Both the position numbers and the translations under genes were made by a program. Below the pieces are notes generated by a model. That model searched no databases and was not told where the DNA came from. It worked only from the letters and a program-made list of their open reading frames with translations. Source: Sva-07 sp963715825 (lineage in GTDB: Bacteria; Actinomycetota; Acidimicrobiia; Acidimicrobiales; Ilumatobacteraceae). Taken from it: DNA of 64,000 nt. Shown here piece by piece: positions 1 through 10,025 of the stretch. Every line of letters starts with the position of its first letter. Within the stretch, counting starts at the first letter, position 1. The stretch spans positions 1-64,000 of the forward strand of contig CAVQSI010000004.1 of the NCBI GenBank assembly GCA_963715825.1. The letters are read 5' to 3'.

Positions 1-147
1 TCGGCAGCATCGACTCACATCATCCGATGTGTGTGAAGCCGCCGCCGCAGGACCGGCATATGTTCGGGTTGTCGCACCACGCGGCCACACACTCCGGTGC
101 GGGTGCATTCTCACTCGAATCGGTCCAACGACATCAAGGAGGGCGAC

Positions 148-543
148 TTGCTCGCTTACGACTACCCACTACTTGGCCTGTTCTGGAGCATGCTGATCTT
201 CTTCCTGTTTGTCGCCTGGTTGATCCTGCTGTTCCGGGTGTTTGCCGACATCTTCCGTTCCCAGGACATGGGCGGCTGGGCGAAGGCGCTCTGGTCGATC
301 TTCGTGATCCTGCTGCCGTTCCTCGGCGTGTTCATCTATGTCATCGTGAACGGCAAAGCCATGGGAGAACGTGCTGCGGCCGATGCGCAACAGCAGCAGG
401 CGGCCTTCGACACCTACGTGCGTCAGACCGCCGGCGCCACCGGTTCAGCCGACGAGCTGACGAAGCTTGCTGCGCTGCGTGACAACGGCACCTTGACCGA
501 CGCCGAGTTCTCCGCCCAGAAGGCGAAGCTGCTCGACGCCTGA
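148..543 (+). CDS. PLDc_N / SHOCT-domain membrane protein
   Basis: Small membrane protein of about 131 residues. I start it at TTG 148 because a strong AAGGAGG lies at 136-142; the ATG at 97 is further upstream and has no such site. Two hydrophobic segments follow (about residues 8-30 and 48-68), separated by a short loop containing SQDMGGW, which is the phospholipase-D-nuclease N-terminal (PLDc_N) pattern. The C-terminus after an Ala/Gln-rich linker (ADELTKLAALRDNGTLTDAE) is a SHOCT motif, a short oligomerisation domain. No catalytic domain is present, so the role is unknown; proteins of this layout are often stress or cell-envelope associated. It is upstream of, and on the same strand as, the CYTH-like gene. 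Confidence 0.7.
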   Translation: MLAYDYPLLGLFWSMLIFFLFVAWLILLFRVFADIFRSQDMGGWAKALWSIFVILLPFLGVFIYVIVNGKAMGERAAADAQQQQAAFDTYVRQTAGATGSADELTKLAALRDNGTLTDAEFSAQKAKLLDA

Positions 544-718
544 CCACTCGGCCACGAGCAGTCCAATGGCAGAACGACATGAGTGCATCAGTGACGGACA
601 TGGCCGCCGAAGCGACCGCAGAGTTCGGACCGGTGGCGGTCCAGGACCCCGTCGGGAGCGAGTGGTCGCAGTCGCTGAGTTCGGGGCGTCGCTGCTCACC
701 GTGCACGTTCCGGCCAGG

Positions 719-1342
719 ATGAGACGACCCGACACGCCCCCGCCATTGGTCCTCGACACGACCGAGCTCCGATGGTTCGTTCCAGGGTCGCTGCCTGCCG
801 ACGTCGCCGTTTGGTTCACCGGCTCCACCGGTGTGGCCGAAGAGCGAAGCGACACGTACCTCCTCGACGGCCGTGGCGACGTCGGCGTGAAGCGCCGGTA
901 CAGGCAGACGGTGGAACTCAAGGTCCGCCAATCACTCGATGGGCGCATCGAGTTCGGCCACGGTCTCGCAGGCTCGCTCGAGGTGTGGCGACGGTGGAGC
1001 CCTGCCGAGCATCTCGTCGAGCACGGCGTCGATGAACGCTGGGTCGACGTGCACAAATCGGTGGTGAAACGGCGGTTCCTGTTGGACGGAACCGAGGTCG
1101 CGTTCTCCCCGGTCGTGGAAGCAACTGGTGCGGGATGCGACGTCGAGGTCGCAGGGGTCACCATCGACGACATCCCGTGGTGGACGTTCGCGTTCGCCGC
1201 GTTCGGCCCACCAGCGACGCGACGCGACGCACTGCTCGCCTCATGGCAAGCGTTGGTGGCCGCAGCACCGTGCCCGGAACCCTTCGAGCCTCGCACCGCT
1301 CGAGCAATGGGCTACCCGGAATGGCTCACGCTCCACGAATGA
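719..1342 (+). CDS. Conserved hypothetical protein, possibly CYTH-like
   Basis: Protein of about 207 residues if started at ATG 719; the same frame is open further upstream to 566, but those codons look non-coding (Arg/Gly-rich). The N-terminal half alternates charged beta-strand-like segments (TELRWFVPG, GVKRRYRQ, VELKVRQ), reminiscent of CYTH/triphosphate-tunnel folds, but the diagnostic ExExK motif is not clear. The C-terminus has a Trp/Phe-rich stretch (DDIPWWTFAFAAFG) and a helical tail ending PEWLTLHE. I do not recognise a specific family. A 14-bp hairpin follows it, separating it from the convergent decarboxylase-like gene. GTG 701 is an alternative start. Confidence 0.5.
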   Translation: MRRPDTPPPLVLDTTELRWFVPGSLPADVAVWFTGSTGVAEERSDTYLLDGRGDVGVKRRYRQTVELKVRQSLDGRIEFGHGLAGSLEVWRRWSPAEHLVEHGVDERWVDVHKSVVKRRFLLDGTEVAFSPVVEATGAGCDVEVAGVTIDDIPWWTFAFAAFGPPATRRDALLASWQALVAAAPCPEPFEPRTARAMGYPEWLTLHE

Positions 1343-1379
1343 CGCCGGAGATGGTCGGAGCGCCGAACCGGGGGTGATC

Positions 1380-1416
1380 GCACCTGTCTCGTTGGCGCGG
1401 CGAACGAGACAGGTGC
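1380..1416. terminator. Perfect 14-bp inverted repeat between convergent genes
   Basis: GCACCTGTCTCGTT (1380-1393) and its exact reverse complement (1403-1416) enclose a 9-base loop. It lies between the stop codon of the upstream plus-strand gene (1342) and the minus-strand stop at 1425, so it probably ends transcription from both sides. There is no long U tract on either strand. Confidence 0.65.
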
Positions 1417-1424
1417 CATCGATC

Positions 1425-1748
1425 TCAGTCGAGTGCTGCTTCGAGTTCTGCTTCGATCACAGCGATCGCGAACCCGAGGGCTCGCGTGATGTTGCCAGCA
1501 GCGGTCACGGTGAGAGCCGTGCCGATGATCGGTGCGACGGCCACCAGGACACCCTGGACGTCTTCGAGCGTGACACCCAGATCGACTGCCGTGCCGGCGT
1601 TGGCGAGATAGGAGACCGGCGGAGCGCCGACCGCGGCGAGTGCTGCGATCCGGGCGAGCATCAACTCGCGCGGATCGAGGTCGCACGCATCCACCGACGA
1701 TGCGGTCATCAGGGCGATCGTGTCCAGGACGGGGGTTTCGTCAGCCAT
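1425..1748 (-). CDS. Carboxymuconolactone decarboxylase / AhpD-like protein
   Basis: Short protein of 107 residues starting at ATG 1748, with AAGGAG eight bases upstream. The sequence LDPRELMLARIAALAAVGAP, followed by GVTLEDVQGVLVAVAPIIGT and a C-terminal helix, matches the all-helical carboxymuconolactone-decarboxylase fold. The CxxC pair of AhpD-type peroxidase partners is absent, so a disulfide-reductase role is unlikely. Transcription should start from the conserved promoter region at 1785-1849, which is shared with the PPK2/ATPase operon and implies co-regulation. Substrate unknown. Confidence 0.7.
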   Translation of the reverse strand: MADETPVLDTIALMTASSVDACDLDPRELMLARIAALAAVGAPPVSYLANAGTAVDLGVTLEDVQGVLVAVAPIIGTALTVTAAGNITRALGFAIAVIEAELEAALD

Positions 1749-1784
1749 TGGGGTTCTCCTTGGGTTGGTTGCCGGGATTCGGCA

Positions 1785-1849
1785 AGTTCGACATCCATTG
1801 CAGCCGGCAGCCGCTGACACGTCGTCACTCGCTTCGAGTGATTGGCGGC
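1785..1849 (-). promoter_or_regulatory. Conserved promoter with 29-bp palindromic box (copy 1)
   Basis: On the minus strand, a box containing TCACTC-5nt-GAGTGA (plus-strand 1821-1849) precedes, after 13 bp, a second conserved block (1785-1807). The same two blocks with identical 13-bp spacing recur at 5803-5867 upstream of PPK2: 28 of 29 box bases and 19 of 23 promoter-block bases match. The box would sit near or upstream of the -35 region, where an activator or repressor dimer could bind. Binding by any specific regulator is inference. Confidence 0.6.
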
Positions 1850-2122
1850 GGCCGGACGCCCGGGCGCCTAACAGGAAGGAGGTCGACGATGCCCAGGTCC
1901 ACGAGAGAACGCGTCGTGTCGAGATCTCATTCATGTGCGACGTCGTCGCGACTATCACCTTGGCGAGTAGGCAACTCCCAGGCACCCGATATCACCTGCT
2001 CGGAATCCCGAGACACCCACTCGAAACGCCGCGTCGGGCGCACGTACCGAGCAGTGCGCGTCTGCTGCGGCAGTCGCGACGCGCTGTCTAGGCCAGCACG
2101 AAGAGGTGGTCCGGATGGGCGC
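1850..2122. other. Intergenic stretch without a convincing gene
   Basis: This lies between the conserved promoter and the 3' end of the P-type ATPase. A Shine-Dalgarno-like AAGGAGG followed by ATG occurs near 1877-1890 on the plus strand, but the reading frame it opens is Arg/Ser-rich, shows no recognisable domain and runs antisense into the ATPase gene. I do not call a gene here. Confidence 0.4.
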
Positions 2123-4865
2123 TCAGGCGGTGGCTGCCACGACCGGTGCGTTGTTGCCCTGGGAGCTGCCGGCCGTACGGCGGGCAAGGAGCTTTCCGAG
2201 TTCCCACAGGAAGAAGAGCGCGACGGCCGGTGCCAGCGCGAGCGACCATTGTGTGAGTGTCAGCTGCACGGTTCCGAGCACGATGCGCAACGCGTCGGTC
2301 TGCGTGACGAGCACGGCGAGGAGCAGCTCGAAGAGTGCAGCGATGTTGAGGCTGCGATTGTCGAACGAGTCGGTGGTGAGCGCCGTGCCGGTCACGCTTC
2401 GAGCCTGGAAGACCGCTGCGATGAGCATGAGCGAGAACGTGGTGACGCCCATCGAGGTGCCGATCAGGACATTTCCGTAGTGTTCGGTGCCGTAGCTGAT
2501 CAGTGCCAGCGTGCAGGCGGCCATGAACAGCCCGACGACGCCGGCGGTGGTCATCAGTCCCTTGGTCATGATCGACTCGTCGCGTGAACGTGGTTTGAGG
2601 CTCATGAGACCTGGGGCCTCTTTGTCCATGCCGAGCCACACACCGAGCGGTGCGTTGACGAAGAAGTTGATGTAGAGGATCTGAACGGGCGAGAACGGTT
2701 GCCCAGCGGCGATGTTGAGAACGCTGGCGCCGAGGAACGTGAGGATGTACGCGACCAGTTCCAGGATCACGAACCGGATGAACTTGTTGAGGTTGTCGTA
2801 GACCTTGCGGCCACCTCTGACGGCCACGACGATGGTGGCGTAGTTGTCGTCGGACAGGATCATCTTGCTGGCGTTCTTGGCGACCTGGGTGCCGGTTCCC
2901 ATGGCGATGCCGATGTCGGCTGCTTTGATCGCTGGAGCGTCGTTCACGCCGTCACCGGCCATGGCGACGACGTCACCCTTCTTGCGGAGGGTTTCGACGA
3001 GCAGCACCTTGTGTTCGGGTGCGACGCGTCCGACCACGCCGATGTCGTCGATGCGCGCCAGGCGCTCGTCGTCGCTCAGCGCAGCGAAGTCGGCTCCGAG
3101 CATCGCGGTACCCGGAATGCCGAGCTGCTCGGCGATGGCCGCACCGGTGATCACGTCGTCACCGGTGACCATGCGTACGCGGATGCCTGCGTTCTGGGCG
3201 TCATGGACGGCCTGCATCGAGGCTTCGCGTGGCGGGTCGACCATGGCGACGATCGAGGCCATCTCGAGGTCGGTCACATAGCTCAACAGGTCACCGGTGG
3301 CGTCGAACGTGGCGGGGTCGAGATCGCGCACTGCTGCGGCCATCACTCGCTGGCCCGCACCCTCCATGCGGGTGACGGCGGCATCGGCCTTCTGTTGGAA
3401 TGTGTCGTCCCACGCGACGCTGTCTCCATCGACTCGGGTCGTAGCGACCCGATCGAGTACGGCAGGAGCGGCGCCCTTGACGAAGCAACGCACGACGGAC
3501 TTGCCCGATGCGTCTGTTGCGGTGTTGAACGTCGCCATCAGCTTGTAACCGGGATCGAACGGCAGCGTCGCCAGACGTGGGAGCGATTCTCGGGTGGCGT
3601 CGATGTCGAGTGCTGCTTTGTGAGCAAGCACCAACAGGGCACCTTCGGTCGGGTCGCCGACCACCTTGCCGTTCACCAGGTTGGCGTCGCTCGCCATCAC
3701 GTACGGCAGGATCGCATCGTCGATCGACAGCGTCTTGCCCGCAGCGTGATGGACCTTGCCGTCGAGGCTGTATCCCGTTCCGGAGATCGTGTATCGATCG
3801 GCCGCATCGACCAATTCGACAGCGGTCATCTGGTTCATCGTCAGCGTGCCGGTCTTGTCGGAGTTGATCGCCGAGGTCGAACCGAGCGTTTCCACCGAGT
3901 TGAGGTCCTTGACGACAGCGTTCTCGCCGGCAAGCTCCTTGGCCCCGCCCGACAAGATGACTTGCAGAACCGTGGGCAGTGCGGTGGGAATCGCGGCGAT
4001 CGCCAACGCGATCGCGGTGATGAACAACGAGTCGGCCGAGATGTCTCTCGACAGGCCGAGCACGAACATGATGATCATCGTCAGCAACGCCGCGGCACCG
4101 ATCCACAGGGTCAACGTGTTGAGCTGTTTCGTCAGCGGCGAGAGCACCTTCTTGGAGCCGCGCCAACATGCCGGCGATCTTGCCGACCTGGGCATCAGCA
4201 CCTCGCGCCGTGACGATCATCGTGCCGCTGCCGTGCGTGACCGGCGTGTTCATGAACGCCATGTTCTTCTGATCGCCCGGCCCGAGTTCGTCGTCGGCAA
4301 GCGTGTCGGCATCCTTCGAGGCCGGTGTGCTCTCACCGGTGAGCGCAGACTCGTCGATGCTCAGCGAGTTCGCCTGGATGATCCGGCCGTCAGCAGCCAC
4401 ATTGTCGCCGGCGGTGATCAGCACGATGTCGCCGGTGACGACCTCCTCGAGTGCGACCGCTGACTCGACCCCGCCGCGGCGCACGCGTGCAGTCTGTTTC
4501 GTCATCGACTTCAACGCGTTCATGGCGCTCTCTGCCTTGCCCTCCTGGCGCAGGGCAATCACCGCGTTCAACACCGTCAACAGCACCAAGACGGCCCCGG
4601 TGCTCCACTCGCCGATGATGAACGACAACACCGCAGCGACGAGCAGGATGATCTGCATGTACGCGGCGTACTGATCCAAGAAACGCCGCCACCCAGGTGT
4701 CGGCTTCTCCGCAGGCAGCGCGTTCGGCCCGTCCTTCTGGAGGCGAGCGGCAGCTTCCGCTGTGCTCAGGCCGCTGTCGGGATCGACGCCGAGTCGCTTC
4801 GCGACCTCGTCACCATCGAGCGAATACCACCTGGACACGCTGTCGCTCGTTGTCGCTGCGGTCAT
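2123..4865 (-). pseudogene. P-type cation-transporting ATPase (single-base frameshift)
   Basis: Pump of about 913 residues when the frame is repaired, a normal length for P2-type (Ca2+/Mg2+/monovalent cation) ATPases. The first part (4865 to about 4155) carries the cation-ATPase N-terminal domain, first membrane pair, and actuator motif LTGES. The second part continues one frame on with a membrane helix, the phosphorylation motif DKTGTLT, and the hinge motif GDGVNDAP, ending in the C-terminal membrane bundle. The break is at about 4154-4160 and behaves like one extra base (2743 nt total). Helix M4 reads IPTALP where Ca2+ pumps have PEGLP, so the ion is uncertain. It follows PPK2 by 14 bp in the same operon. 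The gene is either inactivated or affected by a sequence error. Confidence 0.8.
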
Positions 4866-4879
4866 CGGATTCTCCGTTC

Positions 4880-5749
4880 TCAGAACTTCTCGGGTACTCG
4901 GTGCAACGGCAGGTCAGGTTCGACGTAGCCGCGGGGGCTCGGCTTCCGAGGGAGCTTCACCTCTGCACGTGGGACCGGCTCGTAGGGGATCTGCGTGAGG
5001 AGATGCGAGATGATGTTCAGTCGGCCGCGCTTCTTGTCGTCGTTGTGAGCAACGAACCATGGCGCCCACGACGTGTCCGTCGCGGCCAGCATCGTGTCAC
5101 GCCTCCGGCAGTAGTCGTAGCGGCGGCTGTAGGACTTCAAGTCGGTCGGCGACAACTTCCAGATCTTGCGCGGGTCGTCGATGCGGTCCTCGAGCCGTCG
5201 AGCCTGTTCGTCCACGCTGACGTTGAGCCAGTACTTGATCAGAATGATCCCCGAGTCGACCATCGCCTTCTCGACCCCAGGGACCATCTCGAGGAACTTC
5301 TCGGTCTGCTCAGGCGTGCAGAACCCGAGCACAGGCTCGACACCGGCACGGTTGTACCAACTGCGATCGAAGATCACGACTTCACCCGCTGCTGGGAAAT
5401 GACTGATGTAGCGCTGCACGTACATCTGTGACTTCTGGCGCTCGGTCGGCGCCGGCAACGCAATGTGCTTGAAGACGCGCGGGCTCGTACGCTCGGTGAT
5501 GCGCCTGATCGTGCCCCCCTTGCCCGCAGAATCCAAACCCTCGAACACGATGCATACCTTGGCGCCGGTGGCCTTGACCCACTCCTGCATCTCCACCAAC
5601 TCGCCCTGCAAGATGCGCATCTCAGCCTCATAGGCCTTGCGCTTCATCTTGCCCTTCGGGGCCTCCGCGCCGCTCACCGATGACTCCGACATCGGCTCGG
5701 ACGACTCGACCTCGTCGGACTTCTTGGACTTCTTGTGCTTCTTGCCCAT
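4880..5749 (-). CDS. ppk2: Polyphosphate kinase 2 (PPK2)
   Basis: 289 residues, starting at ATG 5749 with GAAAGGA upstream. After a Lys/Ser/Glu-rich flexible N-terminus (about residues 1-35), the PPK2 core begins. Walker A is GLDSAGKGG, the lid region carries RRITERTSPR, and Walker B is FDRSWYNRAGVE; the C-terminal signature includes SWAPWFVAHNDDKKR. PPK2 enzymes move phosphate between polyphosphate and nucleoside (di)phosphates in the cytoplasm. This one looks like a one-domain enzyme. It is first in a two-gene operon with the P-type ATPase, under a promoter shared with the decarboxylase-like gene at 1425, which points to an energy- or hypoxia-type stress response (inference). Confidence 0.92.
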   Translation of the reverse strand: MGKKHKKSKKSDEVESSEPMSESSVSGAEAPKGKMKRKAYEAEMRILQGELVEMQEWVKATGAKVCIVFEGLDSAGKGGTIRRITERTSPRVFKHIALPAPTERQKSQMYVQRYISHFPAAGEVVIFDRSWYNRAGVEPVLGFCTPEQTEKFLEMVPGVEKAMVDSGIILIKYWLNVSVDEQARRLEDRIDDPRKIWKLSPTDLKSYSRRYDYCRRRDTMLAATDTSWAPWFVAHNDDKKRGRLNIISHLLTQIPYEPVPRAEVKLPRKPSPRGYVEPDLPLHRVPEKF

Positions 5750-5802
5750 CGTTCACATTCCTTTCGAGCGGGCATGAGACCGTTCCGGTCGTCTGCACGA
5801 AC

Positions 5803-5867
5803 ACTTCGACAACCACTACAGCCGGGAATGGCCGGTGCGTCGTCACTCGCTTTGAGTGATTGGCGGC
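5803..5867 (-). promoter_or_regulatory. Conserved promoter with 29-bp palindromic box (copy 2)
   Basis: Second copy of the element at 1785-1849. The box is at 5839-5867 with inverted half-sites TCACTC and GAGTGA, followed after 13 bp (minus-strand direction) by the promoter block 5803-5825. It is placed 53 bases before the PPK2 start codon. Conservation of both blocks and of the spacing, in front of unrelated coding sequences, argues for a functional operator plus promoter. Confidence 0.6.
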
Positions 5868-6062
5868 CGACATGAGAGTGGGAGAACACGATCAGTTCAC
5901 GCGATGCGTACCACGTGACGCGGAGGAACCCGTCGGATCCGAGTGCTTGGGGCACCAGGACGCGGTGTCGCTCGTTGTTCCCTCAGATCCCATCGCTCCC
6001 ACATCCGTCGCTGGCGAGCCCCTCGGCAACCTCGCTCGCGACGCGACGTCTTGATCATCCGG
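5868..6062. other. Spacer between the PPK2 promoter and relaxase remnant
   Basis: Together with the PPK2 leader this makes a gene-free stretch of about 310 bases (5750-6062). Apart from the promoter element I see no RNA gene, no strong hairpin and no copy of the tRNA-Ala 3' end that could mark the left end of the integrated element. Confidence 0.4.
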
Positions 6063-9000
6063 TCAGAACTCGATGCCGAGTTCCGGGCCGGCGGAGCGTG
6101 TTGCGACGTCGGGTCGGTGCGGTCGGGTCTCGAGGCCGTGTTCGGTGAGCCAGTCGGTGAGCGGGACGGCGAGGGCTCGGAGTTCCGGTCGGTCACTGGT
6201 GGTGAGGGTGTCGGCCGTGGTGGTGAGCCGGTCGGCTGCGATGGGGTGTCCGTCGGCCCAGTGCTTCCATGTGACGAGCGCGTCGTGTCGGGCTTCGGCG
6301 TGTTCGGAGGTTGGGTAGTAGTTGTTGATCTGTCGCCGCCAGACACGGAAGTCTCTGACGTCGCGGACGAGATCGCTGCGTTCACTTCGGAGCTGGGCGC
6401 GCTGATCCAGGATGGGGCGGGCCTGCTGGGTGACGTGGTCGAGGTGGTGTTCGGCGGCGGTGACGTCGCGTTCAGCGGCGGGCAGGTCGCGTCGGGCGTT
6501 GCGTCGTTCACGCCAGCCGCCGTCGTTGATGGTTCGCTCCAGTTGACGGCGATGTTGCCTTGCGTCGTCGAGTGCGCTTCGGGCGGCGTCGATGGCGTCG
6601 TCGTGGGGTTGGCAGGCGGGTTCGAGTTCGTCGAGCAGCACGCGGAGCTCGTCGATGCGGTGATCGACGCGTTCCTCCTCGTCACGTTCGGCACGGAGCC
6701 GCCCGAGCGCATCGAGGAACTCGGCATGCACGACCTGGCGGGTCTCTTCGAACCAGGGCGGGATTTCACAGCGCGGCTGGACGACTGGTGCCGGCGGTGG
6801 TGTCGCTGGTGCGGGTGGGGTGGGTGTGGTGGCGGCGAGGTCGCGGCGAACACTGGTTGCGGGTCGGTCGGCGCGGTCGCTGGCCAGGACTTGCTCGAGG
6901 ACGTCGACGGCGTCGGCGACGTCGTGGCCGTCGGTGACCACCAACACCAGGTTCTCGACCTGCCCACGAGTGATCGCCACATACAGGCCTCGACACGTGG
7001 TCGCCGTGGTCGCCAGGGTCGCGGAGCGGGTAGCGGTGTCGGACTGGTTACCGGGCTCGGTGGCGGCGTAGCCGAGCTGCACATGTTCAGCGACGTAGCG
7101 CGGCGGGCAGGGTGACGGAGCCGTGGCCGTCGATGCGGGTCACGGACAGCGACCCGTCGGGGTCGATGTTGTCGATGGTCCAGTAGTCGCGGTTGCGGAC
7201 GCTCTCCCCTGCCGTTGTTCGCAGGAATCGTTCGTTGCGGCGTGTCGTGATCACGTCACCGACCGCCAGCTCGAAGCCGTCGCCGAGTTCGAGGCGGGTG
7301 TCGCCGAGTTGGCCAAGCGCGCGGCGGTGGTCGTGGACGGCGGTGTTGATGGCATCGACGTGGTCATTGGTGGTGGTCGTGATCGCCACGTACTCGCCAC
7401 GGTCACGGGCGCCGGCCCAGTAGTGGGCGAGGTTGTCGACGTGCTCGTCGAACGGTGCCGCGAAGATGCGGTCATGATCCAAGTAGGCGTCGAGACCCGT
7501 GGGGTCGCCGTGTCGCAACTTCAAGGACGCGGCCGCTTCCCACGGGTTGTGGAAGCGGTGGATCGTGTCGAGCTCGATCGTCCGGCCGGTCGCGCAGAGT
7601 TCGCCGAACATGCCGCCACGCCCGACCGCCTGCAACTGGTGAGGGTCACCAACCAACACCAACCGCCACCGCTGCGCGTCGGCGAGGTGGGTGAGTTGGT
7701 GGAGGTCGCCGGTGTTGATCATGCCGGCCTCGTCGACGATCACCGTCGCCCCCACCGGCAGCCGCCACGGTCGCTCGGGAGGCCGATCGGTTCGTCGCCA
7801 CTCGTGCAACAGCTTCGCGACCGTGTCCGATCCCATGCCCGTCTCGGATTCGAGGACACGGGCCGCCTTCGCCGTCGGCGCCACACCGAACACCACCCGT
7901 CCCTGCGCGGTGAGGTCGTCGACGGCGGCGGCGAGCATCGTGGTCTTGCCCGCACCGGCCGGGCCGACCACCAACACCAACCGATCCGCACCCCGCCACC
8001 GCTGCGGCGGCCTCGGCTTGCATCACATCGAGCCGACCCGTGTTCACGGTGGTGGACGGTGCGGGTGGGTCGAGTTGTGCGTCCATCGCCCAGCAGATGA
8101 TGTGTTCCTCCTGGGCCAACACCTCGCTGCTGGTGTGATGACGGGCGGACGGTTCGATCCACACCGACCGCCCATCCGAACCACGCCGACGACGTGCTCG
8201 GGTCGTCGGGGTCGAGGTCGACACACTCTGCCAAGCACCGTGTCGGTCACGGCGTGCAGCGGTGCGCCCACTGCTTGCCGTCCATCCCTGGTTGTGGGCG
8301 GGCGACGTCGCAGATGGCTTGCAGGACGTCGAAGCGATGCCACGCCGAGCGCTGCTCTGCCACCGCGGCGATCACGTCACCGACCGTCACCGACTGCTCG
8401 ACCTCCGGCTGGTTCTGCGCCGTCGTGCGTGATGCTGTCGGTGAGCGTCTCCGCGGTGACGCCGACCGTCGCCGCCTCGGCCAGCCACCGTGACCGCAGA
8501 TCGCCGGCACCGTGACCGGACTTGTGACCACGGGTGTCCGCCGCAGCCTGGCGGCGCATCGCGCCGTCTTCCTTCGAGATCGGGTCACGCCCTTCACGGG
8601 CGTAGAAGTCAGCGAGGAGACGTTGGTAGGCGCGCTCGACCTGCACGCTGCGTTTCGAGAACTCCTCCAACAACCCCTCGGGCATCCCGGCGATCTCCGC
8701 CTGGCCCTTCACGATCTCACCGAACACCACCCCATAGCGGGCCGTCAGCTCGGCGCGCAGCACCGACTGATACAACCCACCCAACGCCCGCTGGAACCCC
8801 TTCAACGACCGCGCGTCCAACGCCAACCAACGCCCGTCGACGGTCTGCACCTTCGACGAGATCACCACATGCGAATGCAACTGCGGATCATCCAACCGTG
8901 ACGTGGTCTGACGGAACACTGCCACCGTCAAGCCCTGCGACTCCGGATGCAGGCGGGCACCGTTCGAGCGGACCCGGGTCGTCGAGCCGAACCGTTCGAC

Positions 9001-9387
9001 ACAGTCCACCACCGCCCGGACCGCGACGTCATGACACGCAGCCAGGCCCTCGTCGCCCGACATCGCCCACCACACCGACAACGACTTCGGCGCCGACAAC
9101 GTCGCATCGAACCCCGCCACCGCCCGCACCACACGACCCGACGACGTCACCCGATTCACGAACGGCGACCCCAACGATGTCCCACTGTTCGGATCTCGGC
9201 CTTCGAGCAGGGCTTGCAGGTCCTCGGTCGTGACCTCCCCGCTCAGCCCGAGCAGCGCCGCCTGACGTCCGGTCCACTGACCGGGTTGTTCACCGTCGGC
9301 CTGGGTCAGATACCGCGTGTAGTAGGCCGCCGTCGACGCCGAGGTGTCCGCGTACAGCGTCGACACCCTCAACACGATGACTCCCAC
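6063..9387 (-). pseudogene. MobF/TraA-type conjugative relaxase-helicase, multiply frameshifted
   Basis: The reading frames from 9387 down to 6063 assemble into one protein of about 1,100 residues, the usual size of actinobacterial TraA-like MobF relaxases. The N-terminal part (9387-8377) has the relaxase domain with the histidine cluster LHSHVV and LSAPKSLSVWW. The centre carries a linker ending in VLAQEEHIICWAMD (near 8100). The helicase domain (from 7980) shows Walker A GPAGAGKTT and DEAGM, and a C-terminal helicase motif with GLYVAITRG (near 6980) is followed by a coiled-coil-like charged tail. Frame changes occur near 8420, 8275, 8240, between 8180 and 8230, near 7985 and near 7090. At least one intact translation is impossible, so this is a decayed mobilisation gene. 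Confidence 0.85.
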
Positions 9388-9457
9388 CAGCCCGCGGGCA
9401 CCTGTCTGTCATTGCTACCTCGCGAGTCGAACCAGAAGGTGTGTTCCATCAGCGGGC

Positions 9458-9790
9458 CTACACGCTGAACAGACGCGACGACTGCGCCGCAGTCTTCGAA
9501 CGACGACGGGTAGTGGGAACCGCTTCGACCGAGGCCGGGGCGATGACCGCGACGTCGTCATCGTCGGGTGCTTCGAGCGGCGGCCACACCGTGATCCGAA
9601 AGCCCAGCCACTCCTCGAACAACACTCGAGGAACACGCAGCTGACCGCCGACTCGGATGCACGGCATCCCGTCCGCGCCGTCAGTGGCGAAGTACTTGCC
9701 GACCTGGTCGTAGGCGGTGGTGCGACCCACCCGCAACACGCCGGCAGCCTCCATCACCTTCAACAGATCCGGCACCGCAACCGACGTCAT
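9458..9790 (-). CDS. Helix-turn-helix (excisionase-like) DNA-binding protein
   Basis: About 110 residues from ATG 9790, which has GAGGTG just upstream; the frame is open to 9904 but the extra residues look non-coding. The core (PDLLKVMEAAGVLRVGRTTAYDQV ... RVGGQLRVP) is a winged HTH_17/MerR-like fold typical of excisionases and of small regulators on integrative elements. A Pro/Asp-rich, then basic, tail follows. It is upstream of the relaxase remnant on the same strand, so it probably belonged to the same transfer module and may have controlled excision or replication of the element. Confidence 0.65.
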   Translation of the reverse strand: MTSVAVPDLLKVMEAAGVLRVGRTTAYDQVGKYFATDGADGMPCIRVGGQLRVPRVLFEEWLGFRITVWPPLEAPDDDDVAVIAPASVEAVPTTRRRSKTAAQSSRLFSV

Positions 9791-10025
9791 CGACACCTCG
9801 GCACCCATCAGCGTGCGTTCCCCATGCGAACACATGCCTGCGAAAACGCGAATTTGTGACAACCCACACCTCTCAACGGGCATCGAGACCCCGAGGACGG
9901 GCAATCTTTTTCCGTTACAGACTGAGAGCGAAGCTCACGTACGGCACATCGTCTGGCGGGTTGGTCACCTCAACCGTCGGCAACAGGCCGGGACGGAGCC
10001 GGGATCAGTCGAGTGAAAGTAACGA

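Noticed and set aside
110..135. Partial match to the 29-bp box (TCACTCGAA) before the PLDc_N gene
   Set aside because: Only one half-site, too close to the start codon, and no promoter block; likely chance.
1880..2091. Plus-strand frame beginning behind AAGGAGG at about 1877-1890
   Set aside because: Composition is Arg/Ser-rich, it has no recognisable domain and runs antisense to the ATPase end.
5860..6054. Short plus-strand frame of 64 codons
   Set aside because: Overlaps the regulatory box, has no ribosome-binding site, and does not resemble any family.
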